64,000 nt of DNA from an uncultured Paracoccaceae bacterium. GTDB taxonomy: Bacteria > Pseudomonadota > Alphaproteobacteria > Rhodobacterales > Rhodobacteraceae. The notes under the pieces were generated by a model. The model saw only the letters and a list, made by a program, of their open reading frames with translations, did no database searches and was not told the DNA's origin. Position 1 is the first letter of the stretch, and the number at the start of each line of letters is the position of its first letter. The DNA lies in NCBI GenBank assembly GCA_937138255.1, contig CAKZOU010000069.1, positions 1 to 64,000 on the forward strand, read 5' to 3'. A program made the translations under genes and the position numbers. This document shows, in pieces, positions 8,808 through 17,365 of the stretch.

Positions 8808-9461
8808 ATGAAATTCTTCGTCGATACCGCCGAGATCGACCAGATCAAGGAACTCAATGAGCTGGGCATGGTCGATGGTGTGACCACCAACCCCTCGCTC
8901 ATCGCCAAGTCGGGGCGCGATATCCTCGAGGTGACCAAGGAAATCTGCTCGATCGTGTCGGGTCCGGTTTCGGCCGAGGTAACTGCGCTCAAGGCCGACG
9001 AGATGATCGCCGAGGGCCGCAAGCTCGCCAAGATCGCGCCGAACATCGCCGTCAAGGTGCCGCTGACCTGGGATGGCCTCAAGGCCTGCAAGGTGCTGTC
9101 GGACGAGGGCAATATGGTCAACGTGACCCTTTGCTTCTCGGCCAATCAGGCGCTTCTGGCCGCCAAGGCGGGGGCGACCTTCATCAGCCCCTTTGTTGGC
9201 CGGCTTGACGATATCAACCTCGATGGCCTCGATCTGATCGCCGATATCCGCCAGATCTATGACAACTATGGCTTCAAGACCCAGATCCTTGCCGCCTCGA
9301 TCCGCTCGGTCAACCATATGTCGGAGTGCGCCAAGATCGGTGCCGACGTAGCGACCGCGCCGGCGAGCGTCATCAAGGCGATGGCCAACCACATCCTGAC
9401 CGACAAGGGCCTTGCCGGTTTCCTCGCCGATATCGAGAAGGCCAAGATCAAGATCCTCTAA
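8808..9461 (+). CDS. Small transaldolase (fructose-6-phosphate aldolase family)
   Basis: A 217-residue protein beginning [10 protein letters not shown], the signature start of the TalC/FSA branch of transaldolases, with [14 protein letters not shown] at 23-36 and the Schiff-base lysine in NIAVKVPLT (about residue 84). It would transfer dihydroxyacetone units between sugar phosphates in the non-oxidative pentose phosphate pathway; true aldolase activity is possible but bacterial members with this pattern are usually transaldolases. AGGAG at 8797-8801 lies 6 bases before the start. It is divergent from priA and precedes a DUF484 gene. Confidence 0.93.
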   Translation: MKFFVDTAEIDQIKELNELGMVDGVTTNPSLIAKSGRDILEVTKEICSIVSGPVSAEVTALKADEMIAEGRKLAKIAPNIAVKVPLTWDGLKACKVLSDEGNMVNVTLCFSANQALLAAKAGATFISPFVGRLDDINLDGLDLIADIRQIYDNYGFKTQILAASIRSVNHMSECAKIGADVATAPASVIKAMANHILTDKGLAGFLADIEKAKIKIL

Positions 9462-9481
9462 TCGCCCGACGACAAGAATTT

Positions 9482-9509
9482 CCGCGCGCGGCCAGTTGTT
9501 CGCGCGCGG
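9482..9509 (+). terminator. Hairpin after the transaldolase gene
   Basis: CCGCGCGCG (9482-9490) pairs with CGCGCGCGG (9501-9509) around a 10-base loop, 20 bases after the transaldolase stop. The following bases are A-rich with no T run, so this is a stable hairpin that may protect the 3' end or terminate weakly, not a textbook intrinsic terminator. Confidence 0.45.
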
Positions 9510-9576
9510 CAACAAAAAAGAAGAAATCCCTCAAGCTTGATGCTAAAGTGCCAAAAAAAGCAGGCACGAGAAACTC

Positions 9577-10284
9577 ATGAGCAGCACCCCCCTGATCGAA
9601 CCCTCGGTCCGCGAGAAGATCATCGCCGACCCCAATACTCTTCTGGAAGACGCCGATATCATGCGTGCGCTGGTGGCCGCGAACGAGCGGTCAATGGGCA
9701 ACAATGTCGTCGATCTGCGCGGCATCGCGATGGAGCGGCTTGAGGCCCGGCTCGACCGGCTGGAGGATACGCACCGTTCGGTGATCGCCGCCGCCTATGA
9801 AAACCTTGCCGGCACCAACCAGATTCACCGCGCCGTTCTGAAGCTCATGGATTCGACGAAGTTCGAGGAATTTCTGCATGATCTGGGGGCAGAAGTCGCC
9901 GAGATCCTGCGCGTCGACGTCATGCGCCTTGTGCTGGAATCCGAGATCTCGACCCCCGACCCCTCGCTTGCCAAAGTGGGCGATGTGCTCTCGGTGGCCG
10001 CGCCGGGGTTTATCGCCGACTACCTCACGCAAGGGCGCAGCCAACATTTACGTCAGGTCACGCTTCGTCAGGTTCAGCCCGAGGCGGCTACAATTTACGG
10101 CGACAAGGCCGAATATATCCGCTCGGAGGCCTGCCTTCTTCTGGATTTGGGAGCCGGGCGCCTGCCGGGTATGCTTGTCATGGGTGCGGAAGATCCTCAT
10201 CAGTTCTCGGCCCAGCAGGGCACCGACCTTTTGGCCTTCCTCGCGGGTGTGTTCGAACGCACCATGCGGCGTTGGCTGTCTTGA
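9577..10284 (+). CDS. DUF484 family protein
   Basis: A 235-residue protein of the DUF484 family, predicted to have a GAF-like fold and usually found immediately upstream of xerC or xerD, as here. Visible features are a helical N-terminal part (residues about 45-75, with LEARLDRLEDTHRSVI) and an alpha/beta domain from about residue 85 ending in VFERTMRRWLS. Its biochemical role is not established. The xerC GTG start follows 4 bases after its stop, so the two are almost certainly co-transcribed and coupled. Confidence 0.85.
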   Translation: MSSTPLIEPSVREKIIADPNTLLEDADIMRALVAANERSMGNNVVDLRGIAMERLEARLDRLEDTHRSVIAAAYENLAGTNQIHRAVLKLMDSTKFEEFLHDLGAEVAEILRVDVMRLVLESEISTPDPSLAKVGDVLSVAAPGFIADYLTQGRSQHLRQVTLRQVQPEAATIYGDKAEYIRSEACLLLDLGAGRLPGMLVMGAEDPHQFSAQQGTDLLAFLAGVFERTMRRWLS

Positions 10285-10288
10285 GCCG

Positions 10289-11203
10289 GTGATTTCCGCG
10301 GGCCTGACCGACGCTCTGGATCGCTGGCTCGACCATGCCCGCGCCCTCGACGCCGTAGCCGACAACACGATCAAGGCCTATAGGGCCGATGTCTTGGGGT
10401 TTCTCGCCTTCATGCAGGGCCATTTCGGCGAGGCACAAGGGCTTGGCGCGATCTCTCGCATCGGCGTGGGCGATATGCGGGCATGGATGGCGCACGAACG
10501 CAGCAGGGGCATCGCGCCCCGTTCGCTTGCGCGGGCGCTGTCGGCGGTCAAATCCTTCTATCGCTGGCTTTCCGAGCGCGAAGGCTTCGAGCCGACCGCC
10601 GTGCTCTCCGCCCGCGCGCCCAAGTTTCACCGCAAGCTTCCCCGCCCTCTTGCCGAAGACGCCGCCCGCGAGATGATCGACCGCGTGGGCCTTCAGGCCA
10701 GCGAGCCTTGGGTCGCCGCCCGCGACGAGGCGGTGGTGACGCTCCTCTACGGCTGCGGTCTGCGGATTTCCGAGGCGCTCGGCCTGACGGGCCGCGATCT
10801 GCCGCTGCCCGAGGTGCTGCGCATCCGTGGCAAGGGCGGCAAGGAGCGGATCGTTCCGGTGATCCCCGCCGCGCGCGAGGCGGTGGCACGATATGTGGAG
10901 TTGAGCCCTTTCGAGCCCGAGCCGAACGCTACGGTTTTTCGCGGCGCTCGTGGTGGGGCGCTTTCCCCCCGCGCCATCCAGAAGGTCATGGAACAGGCCC
11001 GGCTTCAGCTAGGCCTTCCCGCCACCGCCACCCCCCACGCCATGCGCCACAGCTTCGCCACCCACCTTCTCGCCCGTGGCGGAGACCTCCGCGCCATTCA
11101 AGAGCTTTTGGGCCACGCCTCGCTCTCGACAACGCAGGCCTATACTGCGGTGGACGCCGCGCACTTGATGGATGTCTACGAACGCGCCCACCCACGTAGC
11201 TAG
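10289..11203 (+). CDS. xerC: Site-specific tyrosine recombinase XerC
   Basis: XerC acts with XerD at dif to resolve chromosome dimers. Starting at the GTG at 10289 gives 304 residues, the usual XerC length. The N-terminal SAM-like DNA-binding domain covers about 1-95. The catalytic set is complete: R159 (GCGLRISE), the lysine of GKGGKER (182-185), H250 and R253 (PHAMRHSFATHLL), H276 (LLGHASL) and the nucleophile Y285 (STTQAY). The gene begins 4 bases after the DUF484 stop. A longer in-frame extension into the DUF484 gene exists but is only overlap. XerC rather than XerD is assigned from the DUF484 neighbour and motif wording. Confidence 0.92.
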   Translation: MISAGLTDALDRWLDHARALDAVADNTIKAYRADVLGFLAFMQGHFGEAQGLGAISRIGVGDMRAWMAHERSRGIAPRSLARALSAVKSFYRWLSEREGFEPTAVLSARAPKFHRKLPRPLAEDAAREMIDRVGLQASEPWVAARDEAVVTLLYGCGLRISEALGLTGRDLPLPEVLRIRGKGGKERIVPVIPAAREAVARYVELSPFEPEPNATVFRGARGGALSPRAIQKVMEQARLQLGLPATATPHAMRHSFATHLLARGGDLRAIQELLGHASLSTTQAYTAVDAAHLMDVYERAHPRS

Positions 11204-11250
11204 GCAATTGAGATATTGCCGCCGCGTCAGCTTTCCGCCATGAGGGGCGA

Positions 11251-11946
11251 ATGACCATCACTCAAAAAGCCCTCGCCGTTCATCTTCTCACCGCCACGGG
11301 CGCGGTTTTCGCCATGCTGGCGATGCTCGCAGCCGTCGATGAGAAATGGAGCCTCATGTTTGTCTGGCTCGTCGTGGCCTTTTTCGTCGATGGCATCGAC
11401 GGCCCCCTCGCCCGGCGCTATGACGTCAGGAAAAACGCGCCAATCTTTGACGGCGTGCTTCTCGATCTGATCATCGACTATCTGACCTATGTCTTCGTGC
11501 CAGCCTATGCGCTTTTCAAGTCGGGCCTTTTGCCGGGCTGGACCGGCTGGATCGCGATTATCATCATCACCTTCACTTCGGCCATGTATTTCGCCGACAG
11601 CCGTATGAAAACAAAAGATTATTCCTTTTCCGGCTTTCCCGGTTGCTGGAACATGGTGGTGCTGGTTCTCTTTGCGCTTCAACCGAGTTTCTGGGTCAGC
11701 CTCGGCTTCGTAGCGCTTTTGGCGGCGGCGATGTTTGTTCCTGTTCGCTTTGTTCATCCGATGCGGACCCAACGGTGGAGAATGATCACCATTCCCATGG
11801 CCCTTGGCTGGACCTTCTTTGCCGGATGGGCGGCATGGGTCGATTTTCACCCCGAAAGCTGGGCCCATTATGGCCTGATCATCACCTCGGTCTATCTGCT
11901 CGCGGCAGGCGCAATCCAGCAGCTGATCTACGGCCTCGACGGCTAG
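11251..11946 (+). CDS. pcs: Phosphatidylcholine synthase
   Basis: Pcs makes phosphatidylcholine directly from CDP-diacylglycerol and free choline, a route found in alphaproteobacteria that associate with eukaryotes or use choline. The 231-residue protein has several membrane segments and the CDP-alcohol phosphotransferase motif DGIDGPLARRYDVRK...FDGVLLDLIID (about residues 47-76), with the aspartates and the FDG replacement that distinguish Pcs. The ATG at 11251 is preceded by GAGGGGCGA. It converges with the EamA transporter gene, overlapping its stop by 4 bases. Confidence 0.92.
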   Translation: MTITQKALAVHLLTATGAVFAMLAMLAAVDEKWSLMFVWLVVAFFVDGIDGPLARRYDVRKNAPIFDGVLLDLIIDYLTYVFVPAYALFKSGLLPGWTGWIAIIIITFTSAMYFADSRMKTKDYSFSGFPGCWNMVVLVLFALQPSFWVSLGFVALLAAAMFVPVRFVHPMRTQRWRMITIPMALGWTFFAGWAAWVDFHPESWAHYGLIITSVYLLAAGAIQQLIYGLDG

Positions 11947-12779
11947 AGCCGCGTCAGGATCATCCCGCCAACGATCAGGGTGGCGGCAATCATCTTGGCC
12001 CTGTCGAGCCTTTCACCGAAGAAGAACACTCCTATCGCCACGGCAAACAGGATCGACGTTTCCCTCAGCGCTGCCACAAGCGCGATCGGCGCCTGCGTCA
12101 TGGCCCAGACCGCGATCGCATAGGCCCCGTAGGAACCCGCAGCCGCCAGTGCGCCCAGCCCCCAAGACCGCAAGGACGCACGAAAGATTGCCGTGCCGCG
12201 GAGCGCCGCTGCGGTCGGAAGCATCAGCGCCGCATCAATCGCGAAGAGCCATGCCACGAACGTTGCCGCATCTCCGGCAACCCGGGCGCCCATGCCATCG
12301 ACGAGCGAATAGCCTGCGGTCGCCATGGCCGAGAACAGAGCAAAGGGGATCAACCGCCGATTTTCGCCGGAACCCAAGGCACCATTTGCCATCAGGAGAA
12401 TGCCGAGCCCGAGGACCATGACGCCCACATAGGCCGCCACAGAGATCACGTCTGCCAAGAGAACCGCCCCGACGACGAGGACGATCAAAGGCGCAACCCC
12501 TCGGGCGATCGGATAGACACGGCTCAGATCGCCGTGCTCATAGGCATAGGCGAGGAAGAGCTTGTAGGCCGCATGTAGCGCGCCAGAGGCCAGAAGCCAG
12601 AGCCAGACCGCCCCCTCGGGAAAGGGCCTCCCCAGCGCGATCAGGAGCCCCGCCCCACCCTGAACCGCCGTCATGATGACCATTCCGGTCATCTTCGAGG
12701 CTCCGAGTTTGATGAGCGCGTTCCATGAGGCGTGGAGCAGGGCTGCGCCGAGGACGGCGAAGAAGACGAAAAGGCTCAT
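11943..12779 (-). CDS. EamA/DMT family transporter
   Basis: A 278-residue protein with about ten hydrophobic segments arranged as two EamA repeats, characteristic of drug/metabolite exporters. It begins MSLFVFFAVLGAALLHASWNA and ends in an IAATLIVGGMIL helix. Substrate is unknown. The ATG at 12779 is preferred over the adjacent GTG at 12782 because AAGAG lies 6 bases before it. It is downstream of ogt on the same strand (34 bases apart) and may be read with it. Confidence 0.85.
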   Translation of the reverse strand: MSLFVFFAVLGAALLHASWNALIKLGASKMTGMVIMTAVQGGAGLLIALGRPFPEGAVWLWLLASGALHAAYKLFLAYAYEHGDLSRVYPIARGVAPLIVLVVGAVLLADVISVAAYVGVMVLGLGILLMANGALGSGENRRLIPFALFSAMATAGYSLVDGMGARVAGDAATFVAWLFAIDAALMLPTAAALRGTAIFRASLRSWGLGALAAAGSYGAYAIAVWAMTQAPIALVAALRETSILFAVAIGVFFFGERLDRAKMIAATLIVGGMILTRL

Positions 12780-12813
12780 CACGCGCTCTTATTGGGATTC
12801 ATCAACTTAATCA

Positions 12814-13284
12814 TCAAATCAGCAAGGATGCCGCCGATTCAAGTCGTAAAAGTGCTACCTTGGTTTCGATCCCTCGCCCGCCGGAAAAGCCCCCGAGACC
12901 GCATTGAGCCAGAACGCGGTGGCAAGGAACGATGATCGGGATCGAGTTCGCCCCGCATCCCTGCCCGACCGCCTGCGCGGTGACGCCAAGATCGCGGGCG
13001 ATCTCGCCATAGGTGCGGGTCCGGCCGAGGGGGATGTCGATCATCGCCTGCCGCATCGCCTGCGCGAAATTGCCGGAGGCGGGTTTGAGGGGCAGATCGA
13101 ACTCCGTCAGGCGGCGCTCGAAATAGGCGTCGATCTGGCGCGCCACCTCGGCGGCGAGTGTGTCATCCGGCGCAGCTGGGAGAGCCTCACCCCAAGCAAG
13201 GCCAGCCACCGCTTCGCCCTCAAGCGTGACGACAATCGGCCCTGTCGGGGTGTCGAGCCCGAAGCGGCGCTCGCTAGTAGACAT
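12814..13284 (-). CDS. ogt: Methylated-DNA-[protein]-cysteine S-methyltransferase
   Basis: Suicide repair protein that removes alkyl groups from O6-alkylguanine. The 156-residue protein carries the active-site motif IIVPCHRV with the acceptor cysteine at C121, preceded by the helix-turn-helix segment (YGEIARDLGVTAQAVGQGCGAN, about 92-113) and followed by GGFSGG. It lacks an AdaA-type regulatory domain, so it is the constitutive Ogt type. Its first 11 bases overlap the end of the GreA-like gene, so the two are translationally coupled. Confidence 0.92.
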   Translation of the reverse strand: MSTSERRFGLDTPTGPIVVTLEGEAVAGLAWGEALPAAPDDTLAAEVARQIDAYFERRLTEFDLPLKPASGNFAQAMRQAMIDIPLGRTRTYGEIARDLGVTAQAVGQGCGANSIPIIVPCHRVLAQCGLGGFSGGRGIETKVALLRLESAASLLI

Positions 13285-13726
13285 CTTTGAGCTTCACGGC
13301 GCGGCCGTTCTGCTCGAACGTGTCACCTTTGCCGAGGCCCGCGATCTTTTGCGCCACGGGGCTGTCCATCGCGATGCCCATGAAGGTCTGGCCGCCGGCC
13401 TCGAAGGTTCCGGTCGCGACCGAGAGAACGAAGTTCCGGCCGCCAAAGCTCACCACGGCGCCAGCCTCGGCCTCGGCCTTGGGGCCGAAATCCATCGCGC
13501 GGATCGCCGCGATCTTGGCCTCGTGGATCGCCGCCGGCCCTTCGAGCGCGTGGGCAATATCCGCGGTCCCTCGGGCAACGGAGATCTCGTCGGTGGTAAA
13601 GGCTTCCTGATCGTCGAGCTGCGAATCCTTGAGATAGGCTTCGTATTGCTCGCGGGCAGCCTCAAGATCGGCGGATTCGAGGGCGAGCATCCGCTCGCGG
13701 ATCAGGGTCTTGTCGACGCGGGTCAT
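13274..13726 (-). CDS. GreA/GreB-family transcription factor-like protein
   Basis: A 150-residue protein with an N-terminal helical part (IRERMLALESADLEAAREQYEAY) resembling the GreA coiled coil and a C-terminal FKBP-like domain ending GIAMDSPVAQKIAGLGKGDTFEQNG, the typical Gre C-terminal wording (SPLGRALLGK... in GreA). It is similar to GreA/GreB-type cleavage factors, but the N-terminal coiled coil appears shortened and the acidic tip is not obvious (ALEGPAAIHEAKIAA follows), so true RNA polymerase cleavage stimulation is uncertain. It overlaps ogt by 11 bases. Confidence 0.75.
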   Translation of the reverse strand: MTRVDKTLIRERMLALESADLEAAREQYEAYLKDSQLDDQEAFTTDEISVARGTADIAHALEGPAAIHEAKIAAIRAMDFGPKAEAEAGAVVSFGGRNFVLSVATGTFEAGGQTFMGIAMDSPVAQKIAGLGKGDTFEQNGRAVKLKDVY

Positions 13727-13738
13727 GGCAAATCCTGC

Positions 13739-13770
13739 TCTGGTTACAAGGCAAACGCCTCATAACCAGA
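13739..13770. repeat. Nested inverted repeat between ileS and the GreA-like gene
   Basis: TCTGGTTA (13739-13746) pairs perfectly with TAACCAGA (13763-13770), and an inner GGC/GCC pair sits symmetrically within it. It falls 12 bases upstream of the GreA-like start and 17 bases downstream of the ileS stop. No T run follows on either strand. It could be an operator or a processing hairpin in an ileS-gre-ogt transcript. Confidence 0.4.
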
Positions 13771-13787
13771 TTTAAGAACTTTCCGGC

Positions 13788-16730
13788 CTATGCCAAGGCC
13801 TCGTCGCAGCGATAGCAGACGCCGGCGTGCGAATGGGTGCCGACATCGGGCAGGATTTTCCAGCAGCGCTGGCATTTCTCGCCTTCGGCCATCTCGAAGA
13901 CCACGCCCACACCTTCGACCTCGGGCAAGCGGAAGGCCTCCGAAGGGCTCGGATCGGTGCTGACGTCGATCGCCGAGGTGATGCAGAGATCGTCGAAAGC
14001 GACGGTCTTGAGGATCGCCGCGGTGGCTGCATCGACGTGAACCACCGGCGCCGCCTCGAGCGAGGCGCCGATCACCTTGTCGGTCCGCTGGATTTCAAGC
14101 GCGCCGGTCACGACACGCCGCACGCGGCGCACGGTTGCCCATTTGGCGGCCAATGCCTCGTCGCGCCACTCGGCCGGAGTTTCCGGCATATCGACGAGGT
14201 GCACCGACGATGCCTCGCCGGGGAACCGCTCGAGCCAGACCTCTTCCATGGTGAAGACGAGGATCGGCGCAAGCCAGGTGGTCAGGCGGTGGAACAGGAT
14301 ATCAAGCACCGTCCGCGCGGCGCGGCGGCGCGGCGTGTCGCCATCGCAATAGAGCGCGTCCTTGCGGATATCGAAGTAGAAGGCCGAAAGATCGACAGTC
14401 GCGAAATTGAAGACCGCCGAGAAAACCCCTTGGAAATCGTAGGATTTATAGCCCTCGCGCACGGTCTGATCGAGCTCGGACAAACGATGCAGAACCCAGC
14501 GCTCAAGCTCGGGCATCTGCGAAGGATCAACGCGGTCGGCCTCGGTGAAATCGGCAAGGCTCCCCAGCATATAGCGCATGGTATTGCGCAGGCGGCGATA
14601 GCTGTCGGCCACGCCTTTGAGGATCTCGTCACCGATCCGCTGATCGACCGTGTAATCCGTCTGGGCCACCCAAAGGCGCAGGATATCGGCGCCGTATTGC
14701 TTGATGACCTTGTCGGGCGCGATGATGTTGCCAAGCGATTTGGACATCTTCATGCCCTTCTCGTCGAGCGTGAAGCCGCAGGTCACAACTCCGCGATAGG
14801 GCGCGCGGCCGATGGTGCCACAGCCCTGAAGCATCGAGGAATGGAACCAGCCGCGGTGCTGGTCGGTGCCTTCGAGATAGACATCGGCAAGCCCGTCTTC
14901 CGAGCCATCCTCGCGGTCGCGCAGAACGAAAGCGTGGGTCGAGCCGGAATCGAACCAGACGTCAAGGATATCAAAGACCTGGTTATAGTCCTCGGGGTTG
15001 ACGATGCCGCCGAGGAACCGCTCTTTCGCGCCCTCGACATACCAGCAATCGGCACCCTCGGCTTCAAAGGCCGCAACGATGCGGGCGTTGACCTGCGGAT
15101 CGCGCAGAAGGAAATCCGCGTCAGTCGGCAGGGCGCCCTTCTTGGTGAAACAGGTCAGCGGCACACCCCAGGCGCGCTGGCGCGACAAGACCCAGTCGGG
15201 CCGCGCTTCGATCATGTTGTAAAGGCGGTTGCGGCCAGCAACGGGCGTCCATTCCACCAGTTTGTCGATCGAGGTGAGCGCCCTCTCGCGGATCGTCTTG
15301 CCATAGGCGTCCTGCCCGTCGCCCACGGCGCGGTCGATGGCGGCAAACCACTGCGGCGTATTGCGGAAGATGACCGGAGCCTTGGAACGCCACGAATGGG
15401 GGTAGCTATGGGTGACACGGCCACGAGCGATGATGCCGCCCGCTTCGACCAGCTTTTCGATCACCGCGGCATTCGCCTTGCCCTCTTTGCCCTTGGCATC
15501 AAAGACCTGAAGCCCAGCAAAGAAGGGAACATGCGGCAGGAATTCGGATTCCTCGCCCACGTTGTGGGTCATCCGGTCCTGCCAGCCGCGCTTGACGAAA
15601 CAGTCGTAGTCATCCGCACCATGGCTCGGCGCGGTGTGGACAAATCCGGTGCCGGCGTCGTCGGTCACGTGCTCGCCGTCGATCATCGGAACGTCGTAGT
15701 CCCAGAAGCCATTGGCACCTTCGAGGCCGCGGAAGGGGTGATCACAAACCAAACCTTCAAACTCGCTAGTCTTAACGTCCCTAATTTTCTCGAACTTAGT
15801 AACTCGTGCCTTTGCAAGAGAATCTTCAGCCAAAGCATTGGCAAACAAGAAGAGTTCATTAGGCGAGACCCAGCTCTCCTCTTGTGTTTCTAGGACCCGA
15901 TACAGGCCATAAGAAATCGCCGAGTTATAGGCGACAGCCTTGTTTGAGGGAATGGTCCATGGAGTAGTCGTCCAAATGACCACTCTTGCATTCAACAGCT
16001 CAAGGTCTCGGAAAACCGGAGTTTGATCATTACCGAAATCCCGAACTGGAGCGTGCAGCTTAAACGGAACCCAGATCGTGTGGCTCTTGTGGTCGTGATA
16101 CTCGATCTCGGCCTCGGCCAGCGCGGTCTTTTCAACGGGCGACCACATGACGGGCTTGGATCCCTGATAGAGCGTGCCGGTCATGAGGAACTTCATGAAC
16201 TCCTCGGCGATCACCCGCTCGGCGTGGAAATCCATCGTCAGATAGGGGCGATCCCAAGTGCCGGTGACGCCAAGACGCTTGAACTCTTCGCGCTGGATAT
16301 CGACCCAGCCCTCGGCAAACTTGCGGCATTCCTGCCGGAAGGCGACGACATCGACATCGTCCTTGTTGAGGCCCTTGGCGCGGTATTGCTCTTCGATCTT
16401 CCACTCGATGGGAAGGCCGTGGCAATCCCAACCGGGGATATAGCGGGCATCGCGGCCCATCATCTGCTGGCTGCGGACAACCATATCCTTGAGGATCTTG
16501 TTCAGCGCGTGGCCGATGTGCAGGTGGCCGTTGGCGTAAGGAGGGCCATCGTGCAGGGTAAAGGGCTTGCGCCCGCCCGCCTTGGCCTTTTCGCGCAGCT
16601 TCTCGTAAACGCCGATCTGGTTCCACCGCTCGAGCCAGGCAGGCTCGCGCTGGGGCAGGCCCGCGCGCATCGGGAAATCGGTTTTCGGCAGGTTCAGCGT
16701 GGCTTTGTAGTCAGGTGTCTCGGCGCACAT
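13788..16730 (-). CDS. ileS: Isoleucyl-tRNA synthetase
   Basis: Class I synthetase that charges tRNA-Ile and edits valine. The 980-residue protein has the HIGH motif (HLHIGHAL, 69-76), the editing-domain motif [11 protein letters not shown] (253-263) and [16 protein letters not shown] (about 360-375), the KMSKS loop (MKMSKSLGN, near 660) and a C-terminal zinc finger with two CxxC pairs (CQRCW ... CYRC). All signature elements are intact. An internal tract encoding about residues 218-330 has much lower GC than the rest (annotated separately), suggesting recombination, but the reading frame is unbroken. A possible leader hairpin lies upstream. Confidence 0.96.
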   Translation of the reverse strand: MCAETPDYKATLNLPKTDFPMRAGLPQREPAWLERWNQIGVYEKLREKAKAGGRKPFTLHDGPPYANGHLHIGHALNKILKDMVVRSQQMMGRDARYIPGWDCHGLPIEWKIEEQYRAKGLNKDDVDVVAFRQECRKFAEGWVDIQREEFKRLGVTGTWDRPYLTMDFHAERVIAEEFMKFLMTGTLYQGSKPVMWSPVEKTALAEAEIEYHDHKSHTIWVPFKLHAPVRDFGNDQTPVFRDLELLNARVVIWTTTPWTIPSNKAVAYNSAISYGLYRVLETQEESWVSPNELFLFANALAEDSLAKARVTKFEKIRDVKTSEFEGLVCDHPFRGLEGANGFWDYDVPMIDGEHVTDDAGTGFVHTAPSHGADDYDCFVKRGWQDRMTHNVGEESEFLPHVPFFAGLQVFDAKGKEGKANAAVIEKLVEAGGIIARGRVTHSYPHSWRSKAPVIFRNTPQWFAAIDRAVGDGQDAYGKTIRERALTSIDKLVEWTPVAGRNRLYNMIEARPDWVLSRQRAWGVPLTCFTKKGALPTDADFLLRDPQVNARIVAAFEAEGADCWYVEGAKERFLGGIVNPEDYNQVFDILDVWFDSGSTHAFVLRDREDGSEDGLADVYLEGTDQHRGWFHSSMLQGCGTIGRAPYRGVVTCGFTLDEKGMKMSKSLGNIIAPDKVIKQYGADILRLWVAQTDYTVDQRIGDEILKGVADSYRRLRNTMRYMLGSLADFTEADRVDPSQMPELERWVLHRLSELDQTVREGYKSYDFQGVFSAVFNFATVDLSAFYFDIRKDALYCDGDTPRRRAARTVLDILFHRLTTWLAPILVFTMEEVWLERFPGEASSVHLVDMPETPAEWRDEALAAKWATVRRVRRVVTGALEIQRTDKVIGASLEAAPVVHVDAATAAILKTVAFDDLCITSAIDVSTDPSPSEAFRLPEVEGVGVVFEMAEGEKCQRCWKILPDVGTHSHAGVCYRCDEALA
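15740..16075. other. Low-GC tract inside ileS
   Basis: By hand count, successive 60-base lines across this tract are about 40-52% GC (24, 30, 29, 30 and 30 G/C of 60), while the next line (16081-16140) is 37 of 60 and the flanking gene is typical of the high-GC window. The codons here favour A/T third positions. The tract encodes roughly residues 218-330 of the connective/editing domain. The frame is open and conserved motifs are kept, so this looks like an imported allele segment and not decay. Confidence 0.7.
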
Positions 16731-16796
16731 CTCTTGCGTCCTTCAATCGGAAGTCAGGTCTGGATTTGGGGCGGTGCGAGGTCTCAGACACCTTGG

Positions 16797-16824
16797 CCCG
16801 GCGACTCTGTCTCAGAGCGCCGGG
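16797..16824 (-). promoter_or_regulatory. Hairpin in the ileS upstream region
   Basis: CCCGGCG (16797-16803) pairs with CGCCGGG (16818-16824), extended by CTCT/AGAG after a one-base bulge. It lies about 67 bases upstream of the ileS start in the 230-base gap between ileS and the divergent haemoglobin gene. It may be a leader RNA structure; no T-box features are visible. Confidence 0.3.
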
Positions 16825-16960
16825 TGCGTAATTCGGGCGATGATCACATATGCGAAAACCATGCGGCGCTTATAGGCGCGGGCGCAGGCAGGGTAAAGCC
16901 TTTGCAACTGCGGCAGGCTGCCGGCTTGCAAGCGGCGCGGCGCAGGCAGAGGATCGGCGC

Positions 16961-17365
16961 ATGAGCACATCCATCCCGCCCCGCTTTCCGATCACCGAAG
17001 ACCAGATCGACTGGGTCGTCTTCCGCTTTTATGCCCGCGTCCGGGCGCATCCGGTTCTTGGGCCGATCTTCTGGAAACACGTCCGCAACTGGGATGCCCA
17101 CGAGGCCAAGATCGCCCGCTTCTGGCGCAATGCGATCCTGTTCGAGAAGAGCTATGACGGCAATCCGATGGCCGCGCATATGGCGGCTGGCAACGTCGAA
17201 GGGCCGCATTTCGCCATTTGGCTCGGGCTTTTCGACGAGGTCTTGAACGCCGAGCTGCCACCCGATCTGGCCGCCGCGTGGTCGGCGCTGGCGCACCGCA
17301 TCGGGCGCGGTCTTCGGCTTGGCATCGAAGGGGCCGCGAGCGACGGCCCTCCCAAGCTCGACTAG
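16961..17365 (+). CDS. Group III truncated haemoglobin
   Basis: A 134-residue 2-on-2 haemoglobin of the cyanoglobin-unlike group III type. Recognisable elements are a B-helix tyrosine (FRFYARVRAHPVLGPIF, Y24), the short linker instead of an E-F loop with glycine motifs, and a proximal histidine at H83 in GPHFAIWLGLFDEVL. Group III globins probably handle oxygen, nitric oxide or peroxide; the function is not settled. The ATG at 16961 gives family length; upstream in-frame codons to 16850 would add residues with no match. Its end overlaps the YcjF-like gene end by 4 bases. Confidence 0.88.
   Translation: MSTSIPPRFPITEDQIDWVVFRFYARVRAHPVLGPIFWKHVRNWDAHEAKIARFWRNAILFEKSYDGNPMAAHMAAGNVEGPHFAIWLGLFDEVLNAELPPDLAAAWSALAHRIGRGLRLGIEGAASDGPPKLD

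Noticed and set aside
13827-15893. 688-codon open frame antisense to ileS
   Set aside because: Opposite strand is an intact isoleucyl-tRNA synthetase; the antisense frame is a codon-bias shadow.
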